The notes beneath the pieces are model-generated. The model did no database searches. It worked only from the letters and a program-made list of their open reading frames with translations, and was not told where the DNA came from. Positions 16,496 to 24,071 of a stretch of 64,000 bases of DNA are shown piece after piece. The stretch lies in assembly GCF_004123195.1 (NCBI RefSeq), contig NZ_SDLI01000001.1:670133-734132 (forward strand), written 5' to 3'. The position numbers and the translations under genes are program-made. The DNA is from Ammoniphilus sp. CFH 90114. Lineage in GTDB: Bacteria > Bacillota > Bacilli > Aneurinibacillales > RAOX-1. Numbering within the stretch: the stretch's first letter is position 1; each line of letters begins with the position of its first letter.

Positions 16496-17389
16496 TTATT
16501 GTAAGAAATTAAGCAAGCATGTAAGAGTTACAAAGCTAATTAAGGTTGTTATTAGGGTGCTACTGGATACAAATTGTGGCTTAGTATTGAATTGTATGGC
16601 GTACATAGTAGTTGTAGCAGCCGAGGGCATAGCCGCAAGAGTAATTAATACTTTTTGCAGGATCGGATCAAGAGGAAACCATAAGCAAATGAAATAGGCA
16701 ATAATGGGTGATGCGATGAGGCGAATCACAGTAGCTAAACTTAATCCTTTCCATTCTAACTGATGGGTGGATACATTAGCTAATTGCATACCCAAGATAA
16801 TCATGACGATGGGTATGGCCGCTTGGGCAACCATATCAATAGCTTGATAAAAGTTTTCAGGAACAATAATCCCCCATTTTTGGAGTAAAACCGCCACTAT
16901 GACTGCGTAATTAGATGGCATCTGTAATACAGTTTTTATGGCTAGTCTGGCACCGTTTTGCCCTCGGGAAGCAAAATAGACGCCAAAAATACTCATGATG
17001 ATCGAATGAAACACCATAATGGAAACAGCATAGCTGAAGCCTACAGGTCCAAATGCAAATAAGATGATGGGTGCACCATAGTTTCCGCTGTTCATGAAGG
17101 CTGTGGAAAGCATCAAGGCACTCTCTTGCTCCTTATCGTAACGAAAACATTTTGCTGTAATCACAGTAAGGATGATAAGTCCAAAGAGTAGTAGTAAGGA
17201 AATAACAACAATATAAAAGAGCTGTACGTCTAAAGGAGTTGTGTAGAAGGTACGGAAAACTAAAGCAGGTGATAAAATATAAATGGCAACCGTTGAAATT
17301 GGTTTTAGGTCAAGCTTGTAGATCCGTTGTATGATATATCCGCTTAAGAATATAAGGAGAACTGGAAGGATAACATTAACAAAAATCAC
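16496..17389 (-). CDS. AEC family (auxin efflux carrier-like) permease
   Basis: A 297-aa protein with about ten membrane helices. N-terminal VILPVLLIFLSGYIIQ and the MNSGNYGAPI loop are characteristic of the AEC family, whose bacterial members move carboxylates such as malate or malonate. The substrate here is not deducible. The gene's 3' end lies against the half-terminator disrupted by the IS. Confidence 0.85.
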   Translation of the reverse strand: MIFVNVILPVLLIFLSGYIIQRIYKLDLKPISTVAIYILSPALVFRTFYTTPLDVQLFYIVVISLLLLFGLIILTVITAKCFRYDKEQESALMLSTAFMNSGNYGAPIILFAFGPVGFSYAVSIMVFHSIIMSIFGVYFASRGQNGARLAIKTVLQMPSNYAVIVAVLLQKWGIIVPENFYQAIDMVAQAAIPIVMIILGMQLANVSTHQLEWKGLSLATVIRLIASPIIAYFICLWFPLDPILQKVLITLAAMPSAATTTMYAIQFNTKPQFVSSSTLITTLISFVTLTCLLNFLQ

Positions 17390-17855
17390 GTTCAGACACC
17401 TACTTTCTATTGTCTATATAATAGAACGAATTAATAGATAAAACAATCACAGGAAGAGGGCAATCATTGTTTTTCTCTAATTTTTTGTATAGAGAGCTAT
17501 TTTCGTAAGGGAATTGTCACAAAAAGTCTATAACTCTCTTACTCATTTTGATCGGATACTGCATAAGATAAAGAAAACCCCATCCTTTAGGATGATGACA
17601 TAGATATAGGCTGCTCCAATGGAGCAGCCTTCTATTGTAAGTTACAGTATGTACATAAAAAAAGAGACGGTACCTCACTCAGTACCGTCTGGATTTTGGA
17701 AAAAAGGAGGTGTTAAGGCTATTGCAGGGTATATTGCCCTTCCCCTCCAGCTTACTCACTGGATTACTGTATTGTATTCCAATACATATCCATGCGATTG
17801 GATGTTTGTACAGGTAAACCATAAATAGGTTCAAGAAGCTTACCGCTAGTCAATA
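17390..17855. other. Intergenic region with three hairpins
   Basis: Hairpins: CATCC/GGATG (17581-17593), AGGCTGCTCC/GGAGCAGCCT (17608-17630) and AGACGGTAC/GTACCGTCT (about 17664-17689). The last is followed on the minus strand by a T run and probably ends the zinc-ribbon transcript. A 47-codon minus-strand ORF (about 17685-17825) lacks an RBS, and a plus-strand ORF from 17619 starts inside a hairpin. No gene is called. Confidence 0.5.
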
Positions 17856-18041
17856 TTAACGTAAGGCGATAAATTGCTTACTTTTCGTCCGGGCTACACG
17901 CTGTATAGTATTTTTTTTAGGGTTTACATCATGTTCTTCATTGTAGCAATCCATGCAAAGCCCTGACTTTTCACGCGCTTCATATTCAGTCAATTTCACT
18001 CCACATTGTTTGCATGTTCTTTCAGATAGGGTAATGTTCAT
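17856..18041 (-). CDS. Small zinc-ribbon protein (paralogue of 40024)
   Basis: A 61-aa protein with CKQC and CMDC knuckles 19 residues apart and a basic C-terminal tail (RVARTKSKQFIALR). AAGGAGG lies 8 bases before ATG 18041. It aligns along its whole length with the 61-aa protein at 40024-40209, including the TEYE/SEYE motif between the knuckles, so the two are paralogues. Role unknown; nucleic-acid binding is plausible. Confidence 0.75.
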   Translation of the reverse strand: MNITLSERTCKQCGVKLTEYEAREKSGLCMDCYNEEHDVNPKKNTIQRVARTKSKQFIALR

Positions 18042-18340
18042 AACTTGCCTCCTTACTTAAAGAATTATCTATGATTAGTTCAAGGAATATCAATTATATT
18101 CAGATAAAGGAATGTAATTAACATATATCATTATATCATGCATTCGACTTTGTTCGACAGTTGGTTTGTGAAGTAATTGTGACATTATAGACAAGTTGCA
18201 GAACAAATAATTTGAATAACTTTACCTTCACAGGACAGAATAACCTAGACTAATTTGAAATTATATTTATGCTTGTGGTGTAAAAAAGTAGAGAAAATCT
18301 AAAAATAAGAGTAACAAGCATAAAGGAGAGAATGGAATAA
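18042..18340. other. Intergenic region with Spo0A-box-like repeats
   Basis: About 300 bases without a gene, AT-rich. TTCGACT (18143-18149) and TTCGACA (18153-18159), the latter an exact reverse complement of the Spo0A core box TGTCGAA, lie in tandem 10 bases apart. No ORF with an RBS seen. Confidence 0.4.
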
Positions 18341-18532
18341 ATGGTAATTCGGCAAGGCAAAGTGATCATGATTGTTTTAGCGCTAATGTTTTCTCTAACT
18401 GCTTGCAAGATGATACAGGAGCAAACGAATAGGGAAGCCCCTAATCAAGTTCAACAAAGAGAGGGAAGACAAGAAATTAAACAAGGAGCAGAGGGGAAAA
18501 AAGAAGAAGGGGCAAAGGACAGTAAAAAATAG
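18341..18532 (+). CDS. Small hypothetical lipoprotein
   Basis: A 63-aa precursor with lipobox SLTAC (Cys near residue 22) and a short, highly charged mature peptide (Lys/Glu/Gln). AAAGGAGAG precedes ATG 18341. It lies 66 bases before the YhcN-like lipoprotein on the same strand, so the two may be cotranscribed during sporulation. Confidence 0.7.
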   Translation: MVIRQGKVIMIVLALMFSLTACKMIQEQTNREAPNQVQQREGRQEIKQGAEGKKEEGAKDSKK

Positions 18533-18598
18533 TGCAACTCCCTGTATGGTTAAACTTCCAAGCTAAAGTGGATACTAACAGCACAGGGAGGTGAAGGA

Positions 18599-19081
18599 AT
18601 GACAAAATCAATCTCGAAAACAGTTTGGATTCCAATATTCACCGCATTTCTGGCGAGTGCCTGCGGCTATACTCCTCAGGCAAATGATCAAGGGCCTAGA
18701 ACCCTTACGGATAACCGAGGGGAGTATATGATTCAGCGACAAACGTCAGAAAACGAATATATGGACAAATCCACTACTCCTCATAATACGTATTTAGAGA
18801 ATGTAAATCCTACAATCGACACTAGGATTACAGATGAGAGAAACAGGGCAGGAATTTCAAGCCAGGCTCGTCAAGCTGCAGAGTACGATATAGAAAGTAC
18901 AATGAAATCAAAGGTTATGCAAATATCGGGAATTCGGGATGCAGAAGTTAATGTGCAAGGAACAAATGCCTCCATCCGGATTCAACCCGAAGAAGGAACC
19001 GATAGGGAAAAATTAGAAGAGCAGGTACGAAAGCAAATTCGGCTCCTTTACAATTTTAATGTTCAGGTAACTTCTTATTAA
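18599..19081 (+). CDS. YhcN/YlaJ family sporulation lipoprotein
   Basis: A 160-aa lipoprotein (lipobox LASACG) with the YhcN/YlaJ C-terminal domain: a helix, then VMQISGIRDAEVNVQGTNA and a final strand. Members are spore inner-membrane lipoproteins made in the forespore and help germination or outgrowth. GGGAGGTGAAGG precedes ATG 18599. Confidence 0.85.
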   Translation: MTKSISKTVWIPIFTAFLASACGYTPQANDQGPRTLTDNRGEYMIQRQTSENEYMDKSTTPHNTYLENVNPTIDTRITDERNRAGISSQARQAAEYDIESTMKSKVMQISGIRDAEVNVQGTNASIRIQPEEGTDREKLEEQVRKQIRLLYNFNVQVTSY

Positions 19082-19090
19082 CCATTCAGG

Positions 19091-19118
19091 AGAGCGGCAG
19101 AAAGAGCCGCTCTTTTTT
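19091..19118 (+). terminator. Intrinsic terminator
   Basis: AGAGCGGC (19091-19098) pairs with GCCGCTCT (19106-19113), then a T run. Confidence 0.95.
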
Positions 19119-19172
19119 CTGTCATAATATTCCACTAGTTCTATTAAACTATTACAAAAAGGAGAAAATCTG

Positions 19173-19418
19173 ATGAGATTGATATGGGAGAAGATTAATG
19201 ACTGGAAATTCTGGGCCCTAGCCAACGGTAAGGAAGAGTTCTATCAACTCTTGCTTTATAATAAAATAAACTCGATAAGAGGGGTATATTATGAGGAGCG
19301 TGAACCATTTCTTTCGCTAGATATCCCTAATCATCAACTGCTCCTGAGCAAAGCAAAGGGTTTATTAGAGCCAGATATATATAAAGAATTCTCAGCGGAA
19401 TTATTCAAAACAGCATAG
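19173..19418 (+). CDS. Hypothetical protein
   Basis: An 81-aa soluble protein with a Trp-rich start (LIWEKINDWKFWALANGKEE) and no recognised domain. AAAAAGGAG lies 8-10 bases before ATG 19173. It is the first of three consecutive small plus-strand genes that end at the terminator near 20073. Confidence 0.65.
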   Translation: MRLIWEKINDWKFWALANGKEEFYQLLLYNKINSIRGVYYEEREPFLSLDIPNHQLLLSKAKGLLEPDIYKEFSAELFKTA

Positions 19419-19492
19419 GTGAAAAAGGGCGTATGGCGGTGCTCATCGTTGCGCTTAGTGCATAGTCTATAAGGGATGAAAGGGGGCATAAG

Positions 19493-19771
19493 ATGGCTAT
19501 GAAATGGAGAAATTACTATCATCCAGGATATTTTTCTCAAGCTACACGCTTTGAGATAGATAATCATAGTGATGCGATAAAGCAAATCCTTAGTGGACGC
19601 TCCTTTGCAATTCTTTTAAGACAACATCATAAAAAGGAAATTACGTTGGTCACGTTAAGGGAAACACTATCAGGGATACTGACAAACCTGTGGTCAGATT
19701 ATCTTGAATTCCAAGTTGATGAACGAACCTATTATATTCCGCTTAAGAGCATACTATATTTTTATAAATAA
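19493..19771 (+). CDS. Hypothetical protein
   Basis: A 92-aa protein, mostly beta/alpha, with a Tyr-rich start (WRNYYHPGYFSQ) and an end (YYIPLKSILYFYK) reminiscent of a small Sm-like or coat-assembly domain, but no family is recognised. AAAGGGGGCATAAG precedes ATG 19493. Confidence 0.65.
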   Translation: MAMKWRNYYHPGYFSQATRFEIDNHSDAIKQILSGRSFAILLRQHHKKEITLVTLRETLSGILTNLWSDYLEFQVDERTYYIPLKSILYFYK

Positions 19772-19842
19772 CATGAATGCATAACAAAAGTGTGTTTATT
19801 CCATCCTATTACATAGATAAAAGAAAAGGAGGAGTAGTGCAC

Positions 19843-20031
19843 ATGTATGAATCAGACGAATGGTATATTCAAGATGACTTGACGGCAAAGCAGTATAAGA
19901 AAAAAGGAAGAGCATTTACAAACATGGTTGACTATACTCAATCAGCCACTCATGAAGTTGATGAGGAATGGGACTTAGATGCATCTGCTAGTGATAATGA
20001 ATCCTTTGACCTTGAGATGGAGCAAATGTAA
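19843..20031 (+). CDS. Small acidic hypothetical protein
   Basis: A 62-aa, strongly acidic protein (C-terminal DEEWDLDASASDNESFDLEMEQ). AAAGGAGGAG at about 19824-19833 fits ATG 19843; ATG 19777 has no RBS. Followed by a strong terminator. Function unknown. Confidence 0.65.
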   Translation: MYESDEWYIQDDLTAKQYKKKGRAFTNMVDYTQSATHEVDEEWDLDASASDNESFDLEMEQM

Positions 20032-20035
20032 ATCG

Positions 20036-20073
20036 AAAAACCTTAGCCTTTCGAGATGAGGCTAAGGTTTTTT
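20036..20073 (+). terminator. Intrinsic terminator
   Basis: AAAAACCTTAGCCT pairs with AGGCTAAGG plus T6 (20059-20073). Confidence 0.95.
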
Positions 20074-20139
20074 CATTTATTTTGGAAACCTTTTCGAAAT
20101 TCCTCTCGTCTATCCTTTTAAAGGAGGGTTTTCAATACC

Positions 20140-21408
20140 ATGCAACGTTATGCACTTATAATGATAACTCTAATAACCATCCTATTTCCCCATACGGTTA
20201 GAGCTTGTGGGGTATTAGTTTCAGAATCAGGAACCAATGTCCGGGCTAACCATATGCTGGCAGCGGTGTTTTGGGATCAAGGTAAGCAGATAGAGGATTT
20301 GACAGTAAAAGTCCAGTATCTAGTAAACGAAGGAGAACCTTATTCATTTGGTTGGATTATGCCTTTTCCTTCACCGCCAGACATTCGAGAGCAAAATCAT
20401 ACTTTCTTTGATCACCTATATTATTTTACACAGAAAAAAGAAAATTGGTTAGAAAAGGCGGAGTTGCCTAAACTATCCTTCAATATGGGTGAAAAAAGTG
20501 AGGCAGGAATGCCTCAGGGTGTGGAAGTAGTTGATCAGTCCGTTATAGGGATCTACCAAACGGCAACCGTCAAAGCTACCGATGTCAAAGCTCTACATAA
20601 ATGGGCCAAGCAACACGATTATGCCATCCCATGGGGTGAGCATCCATATGTCCAACATTATGTGGATAAGGGCTGGTATTTTGTATTAATGAACCTCAAT
20701 GAAACAAACAAACTTGAAGAAGGCGATATTCATCCCATTCGTTTTACCTTTAGATCAGAGCAACCGGTTTATCCTATTCTCCTTTCATCTTTAAACCGAA
20801 AAGGAGAAGTTGGGAGTGAAAAGACGGTCCCTCTCACTCTCTATCTTTTATCTCGTCAAAAAATGGTGCCAGCTGCTCCATATGAGGAGAAGCTTAATCT
20901 TCAATATAGCGGAGAGTTAAATGAAGTAGAGACACGTACCCTGTTTAATAAAGAAGGCGGGAAGCTATGGGTTAGTCGGTGGGATGCGGTGCTCGTCGCC
21001 AGTCAAATAAAGGATGAAATATGGTTTGAAGCCTCATCTTATCTTCCAGAGGTCGGAAGTGGAAAAATGAACAGCGGAGATGTCTTTGTCTTATTTTGGA
21101 CATTAGTAACCGGAGGGATTCAGTTTATTTCCATTTTAGTCCGACTCCTGTTTACTCTTACCTTTGAGAGTGTGTGGGTTGTAAATGCTGTTTTTGCCGG
21201 GCTTACTTTGTTTCTTCTAATCAGGATGCTAATGAAGTATTCGTGGTTAAACATTTTTCGAGGGCTTATTATTATGGAAGGGTTGGGTGCTTTATTACTC
21301 GCATTCTATTATAAGCACGAGCCTTTATTAGCCCTTAGTCAATTGGCAATTATCTTTTTCCTTTTTCTATGGTTTGCTTACCGCTGGTTCAGAAAAGTGG
21401 ACGCATAA
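20140..21408 (+). CDS. DUF2330 domain membrane-anchored protein
   Basis: A 422-aa protein with a signal peptide (cut near VRACG), a large extracytoplasmic DUF2330 domain that begins ACGVLVSESGTNVRANHMLAAV and contains FGWIMPFPSPP, and three hydrophobic helices at the C-terminus (about 305-330, 340-360 and 375-415). Function unknown. AAAGGAGGG precedes ATG 20140. Confidence 0.8.
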   Translation: MQRYALIMITLITILFPHTVRACGVLVSESGTNVRANHMLAAVFWDQGKQIEDLTVKVQYLVNEGEPYSFGWIMPFPSPPDIREQNHTFFDHLYYFTQKKENWLEKAELPKLSFNMGEKSEAGMPQGVEVVDQSVIGIYQTATVKATDVKALHKWAKQHDYAIPWGEHPYVQHYVDKGWYFVLMNLNETNKLEEGDIHPIRFTFRSEQPVYPILLSSLNRKGEVGSEKTVPLTLYLLSRQKMVPAAPYEEKLNLQYSGELNEVETRTLFNKEGGKLWVSRWDAVLVASQIKDEIWFEASSYLPEVGSGKMNSGDVFVLFWTLVTGGIQFISILVRLLFTLTFESVWVVNAVFAGLTLFLLIRMLMKYSWLNIFRGLIIMEGLGALLLAFYYKHEPLLALSQLAIIFFLFLWFAYRWFRKVDA

Positions 21409-21415
21409 TACATCA

Positions 21416-21444
21416 GAATTGTGGAAAGCTATATTTACATAAAA
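21416..21444 (+). promoter_or_regulatory. Candidate sigma-G promoter for the SASP gene
   Basis: GAATT (21416-21420) and CATAAAA (21438-21444) are 17 bp apart, close to the sigma-G pattern (GAATA/T and CATAATA-like). The placement 24 bases before the SASP start fits forespore expression. Confidence 0.45.
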
Positions 21445-21467
21445 TTCCCATTTAAGAGGACAGAATA

Positions 21468-21665
21468 ATGCCTAATCGCAACCGCAAACTAGTTCCTCAG
21501 TCAAGTCAGGCGATTGATCAAATGAAGGTTGAAATAGCTGCAGAGTTTGGAGTTCAACTAGGACCTGACACAAGCTCTCGCGCTAATGGTTCGGTTGGTG
21601 GCGAAATTACTAAGCGGTTAGTCCAATTTGCAGAGCAAGCTTTATCCAGTTCAAGAATGCAGTAA
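21468..21665 (+). CDS. Alpha/beta-type small acid-soluble spore protein
   Basis: A 65-aa SASP with both family signatures: the GPR-protease cleavage region [15 protein letters not shown] and the C-terminal [16 protein letters not shown]. These proteins coat spore DNA in the A-like form and protect it from UV and heat, then supply amino acids at germination. AAGAGGA precedes ATG 21468. This is direct evidence that the organism forms endospores. Confidence 0.95.
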   Translation: MPNRNRKLVPQSSQAIDQMKVEIAAEFGVQLGPDTSSRANGSVGGEITKRLVQFAEQALSSSRMQ

Positions 21666-21670
21666 AAACT

Positions 21671-21710
21671 AAGGCCTTAAAATCGAGCTTTGATGATTTT
21701 AAGGCCTTTA
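21671..21710 (+). terminator. Intrinsic terminator of the SASP gene
   Basis: A 14-bp perfect stem, 21671-21684 with 21695-21708. Confidence 0.9.
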
Positions 21711-21797
21711 CTATTGGAGTCAGAAAAAAATGAATTTCAAAATGGATATTCTGCTATTATAGTATTGGGCAATTATTCCATGGTAGGAGGAGATCAT

Positions 21798-22361
21798 ATG
21801 AACTTACAAGACAAATTAGGAAAAGGTCTAAAGCCTAAAGCTTTTATTGAGAGTATGTCCGTTAACCAGGAAAAGTTTCATGATGTATATGAGAGTTTTA
21901 CATGGAAGAAGGAAGATGAAGAATACTTCGCTAGTCTAAAAGAGAATCAGCAACTTCAATGTTTTATCTTAGCCGCTGATTGGTGTGGGGATGTTGTCCG
22001 AAATGTACCTATTGTATTTCATGCAATGGAAAAAGCAGAAATTCCAACTGAAGTGTTAGTCATGGAGCAGAACTTGGATGTCATGGATCAACACTTAACT
22101 ATGGGTGGGAGGTCTATTCCCATCGTCATATTCACAGATCTTGAAGGCAATGAATTAAAGCATTGGGGTCCAAGACCACAAAGGGTTCAGGAACCTATGG
22201 TTCAATTCAAAAGACAGCATCCAACTCGGGATGGTGTAGAGGATTATGAAGAAAAGATAAAAGATGTGTATCGTGAGATTGGAAAACGTTATGGAGAAGG
22301 TAACCTGTTGTATCAAGAAGAAATCATCCATGAGTTAAGAGTCCTTATCAGTTCAATATAA
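21798..22361 (+). CDS. Thioredoxin-fold protein with a CGDV active site
   Basis: A 187-aa thioredoxin-like protein (Thioredoxin_9 type). The active-site region reads AADWCGDVVRN: the first Cys is kept, but the second Cys of CxxC is replaced by Val. The cis-Pro loop (RSIPIVIF) is present. A monothiol site suggests binding, glutathione/bacillithiol-type chemistry or a non-redox role. ATG 21798 follows TAGGAGGAG by about 8 bases; upstream in-frame ATGs lie inside the SASP terminator and are rejected. Confidence 0.75.
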   Translation: MNLQDKLGKGLKPKAFIESMSVNQEKFHDVYESFTWKKEDEEYFASLKENQQLQCFILAADWCGDVVRNVPIVFHAMEKAEIPTEVLVMEQNLDVMDQHLTMGGRSIPIVIFTDLEGNELKHWGPRPQRVQEPMVQFKRQHPTRDGVEDYEEKIKDVYREIGKRYGEGNLLYQEEIIHELRVLISSI

Positions 22362-22373
22362 GCTTCAAAAAAG

Positions 22374-22412
22374 AAGAGTGCATAAGAAACCGAATAGTTT
22401 CTATGCACTCTT
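22374..22412. terminator. Bidirectional terminator
   Basis: AAGAGTGCATA and GAAAC pair with GTTTC and TATGCACTCTT, with one bulged A, between convergent genes. Confidence 0.85.
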
Positions 22413-22415
22413 ATC

Positions 22416-22541
22416 TTATTCATTCTCCATAACATCATCCGAGTAAGTTACGGACATGTCATCTTGACATTCCCAGCACTCACTTCTGTTTCTTTCCATA
22501 ACAGCTAATTCCTCTTCGCACCGTACACAGTGATCTCTCAT
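22416..22541 (-). CDS. Small two-CxxC zinc-binding protein
   Basis: A 41-aa ORF too short for most gene callers: MRDHCVRCEEELAVM, then ECWECQDD and an acidic tail. Two CxxC knuckles 21 residues apart predict one zinc site. AGAGGAGG lies 7-8 bases before ATG 22541, and a hairpin terminator follows the stop. It belongs with the other small zinc-ribbon proteins of the window. Confidence 0.65.
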   Translation of the reverse strand: MRDHCVRCEEELAVMERNRSECWECQDDMSVTYSDDVMENE

Positions 22542-22719
22542 TTCCGTAACCTCCTCTTTCATAGTAGTGGGCCGTTAATTGTTAGCCAGAGCCAAAATTT
22601 GTCCTACTTCTATATTAGCGTAAAAAGACTATTTTGTAAACGTTTTCTTTTCTAATTTTTCTCTATATCCCATTCTCCTGAATCCATAGCTAAAAATATT
22701 GCTAGATCTTTTTTGAAAA

Positions 22720-23040
22720 TTATGCGGCGGCAGTCAGTTTTAATCCGATCGCTCCGACAGCAATTAGGGATAGGAAAACTAACCGCTTCCAATCTTTAGA
22801 CTCCTTGAAGAGGATCATCCCAACGATTACACTACCCGCCGCCCCGATCCCTGTCCAGATGGCATAAGCTGTACCAACAGGAAGAGAAAGGAGTGAAAGC
22901 GAAAGAAGATAAAAGCTTATGGACGCAGCTAGCACAGTTAATAGGGTATAAGGTGTTCTAGTAAAGCCTTTAGATAATTTCATAAACGTAACAAACGCTA
23001 CCTCAGCTATCCCTGCAACGACTAAATATCCCCACTCCAT
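22720..23040 (-). CDS. SMR family efflux subunit (second of pair, YkkD-like)
   Basis: A 106-aa, four-helix small multidrug resistance protein with the membrane Glu in helix 1 (AGIAEVAF) and the AYAIWTGIGAAGSVIVGM signature. Its start overlaps the stop of the first SMR gene by one base (TAATG), so translation is coupled. Paired SMRs such as YkkCD and EbrAB work as antiparallel heterodimers that export cationic compounds. Confidence 0.9.
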   Translation of the reverse strand: MEWGYLVVAGIAEVAFVTFMKLSKGFTRTPYTLLTVLAASISFYLLSLSLLSLPVGTAYAIWTGIGAAGSVIVGMILFKESKDWKRLVFLSLIAVGAIGLKLTAAA

Positions 23041-23399
23041 TACGAAGACCTCACATTCGTTGGGTTTTCTTCATCACTTACATCGTTCGTGGTGATCTTC
23101 AAGCCAATGATACCCAGCAATAGGACGATAACAAAAAAGATTCTCATGAAATGAACACTTTCATTAAAGAGTAGCATTCCAATTATTACCGTTCCTGCGG
23201 CACCAATCCCTGTGAATACAGCATAAGCAGTACCAATAGGAATAGAGATTAGGGATTTGGAGAAAAGAATAAAGCTTAATACAATGGCCACAATCGTTAA
23301 AATCGTTGGAAGAAGGGAGGAGAAGCCATTAGAAAATTTTAGCCCAAATGCCCAAATGATCTCAAGTATACCAGCCAAAAAAATATATCCCCAAGCCAT
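23040..23399 (-). CDS. SMR family efflux subunit (first of pair, YkkC/SugE-like)
   Basis: A 119-aa four-helix SMR with AGILEIIWAFGLKFSNGF (essential Glu and the Trp/Gly/Lys pattern of the Gdx/SugE branch) and AYAVFTGIGAAGTVIIGM. Two bases after the tetR stop. The hydrophilic tail extends about ten residues beyond helix 4, as in YkkC. The substrate could be guanidinium or quaternary ammonium; no guanidine riboswitch is present, and control appears to be by TetR. Confidence 0.9.
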   Translation of the reverse strand: MAWGYIFLAGILEIIWAFGLKFSNGFSSLLPTILTIVAIVLSFILFSKSLISIPIGTAYAVFTGIGAAGTVIIGMLLFNESVHFMRIFFVIVLLLGIIGLKITTNDVSDEENPTNVRSS

Positions 23400-23401
23400 G
23401 T

Positions 23402-23983
23402 TTAACCCTCCTTAATTCCAGCCCAGAAAATTTCCCAAGAAGCCTCCATCCGGAACCTAAGTACTTCTGCTTCATAGTAGTGATGCTCCACAAATAGACC
23501 ATCAACAAAACAGTAAAATGAAGCGAGTAGCTTGGAATAGTCAATATTACGTATCTCATTTGTTTGAATTCCTGCTTGGAAAATCGCAAGAAGGATTTGA
23601 TCTATTTTTCTTTCAAAATCGAGGAACTTTACTTTTATTAATTTCTTAAAGGGTTCTGGTGGAAAGAATATGGCTCGTTTCCAAAAAAGCCCATGAATTG
23701 TTGTTCCAAAAGTCTGGCATAGGTGCTGGTAAACCTGGTTTAATCTTTGCTCGCAAGAATCACCTTCACCATGGTTATCGACCAGCTCCTGCAAAGACTG
23801 AGTTTCAAGATCTAGAACGTCGTCTAAAATAGCAAGAAATAACGCTTCCTTGCTCTCGTAATGATTGTATATTGATGGTTTCTTAATTCCCACACCATTC
23901 GCGATATCAACTAGGGATGTTTCTTCATAACCATAACGACCGAATAACTCCATTGCGACCTGTCTAATCTTTTGATTCGTCAT
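23402..23983 (-). CDS. TetR family repressor of the SMR pair
   Basis: A 193-aa regulator with an N-terminal helix-turn-helix (AMELFGRYGYEETSLVDIANGVGIKKPSIYNHY is the typical TetR spacing, residues about 9-41) and a helical ligand domain. It is the first gene of a tetR-SMR-SMR operon with 2-base and -1-base junctions. TTGGAGGATT precedes ATG 23983. A 14-bp palindrome lies between its promoter and RBS, so autoregulation is expected. Confidence 0.9.
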   Translation of the reverse strand: MTNQKIRQVAMELFGRYGYEETSLVDIANGVGIKKPSIYNHYESKEALFLAILDDVLDLETQSLQELVDNHGEGDSCEQRLNQVYQHLCQTFGTTIHGLFWKRAIFFPPEPFKKLIKVKFLDFERKIDQILLAIFQAGIQTNEIRNIDYSKLLASFYCFVDGLFVEHHYYEAEVLRFRMEASWEIFWAGIKEG

Positions 23984-24000
23984 TTTAATCCTCCAAAACT

Positions 24001-24052
24001 AACTATCGGTAGTTCATATTATAAAAATAAAAAATTCCTTTGTCAAAGGAAT
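24001..24052 (-). promoter_or_regulatory. Promoter and operator of the tetR-SMR operon
   Basis: On the minus strand TTGACA (24046-24041), a 17-bp spacer and TATAAT (24023-24018) form a consensus promoter. Just downstream lies the palindrome AACTA-CCGA-TAGTT (24014-24001), a probable TetR operator at the transcription start. A second palindrome, ATTCCTTTG-T-CAAAGGAAT (24034-24052), covers the -35 box. Confidence 0.75.
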
Positions 24053-24071
24053 CAGTAATGCGAAGCTCAAC

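Noticed and set aside
17619-17828. Plus-strand 69-codon ORF
   Set aside because: Its ATG lies inside a perfect hairpin, there is no RBS and the composition is not protein-like.
23984-24071. Guanidine (ykkC) riboswitch before the SMR pair
   Set aside because: The SMR genes are preceded by tetR and a short promoter-operator; there is no room for the aptamer and no matching motif.
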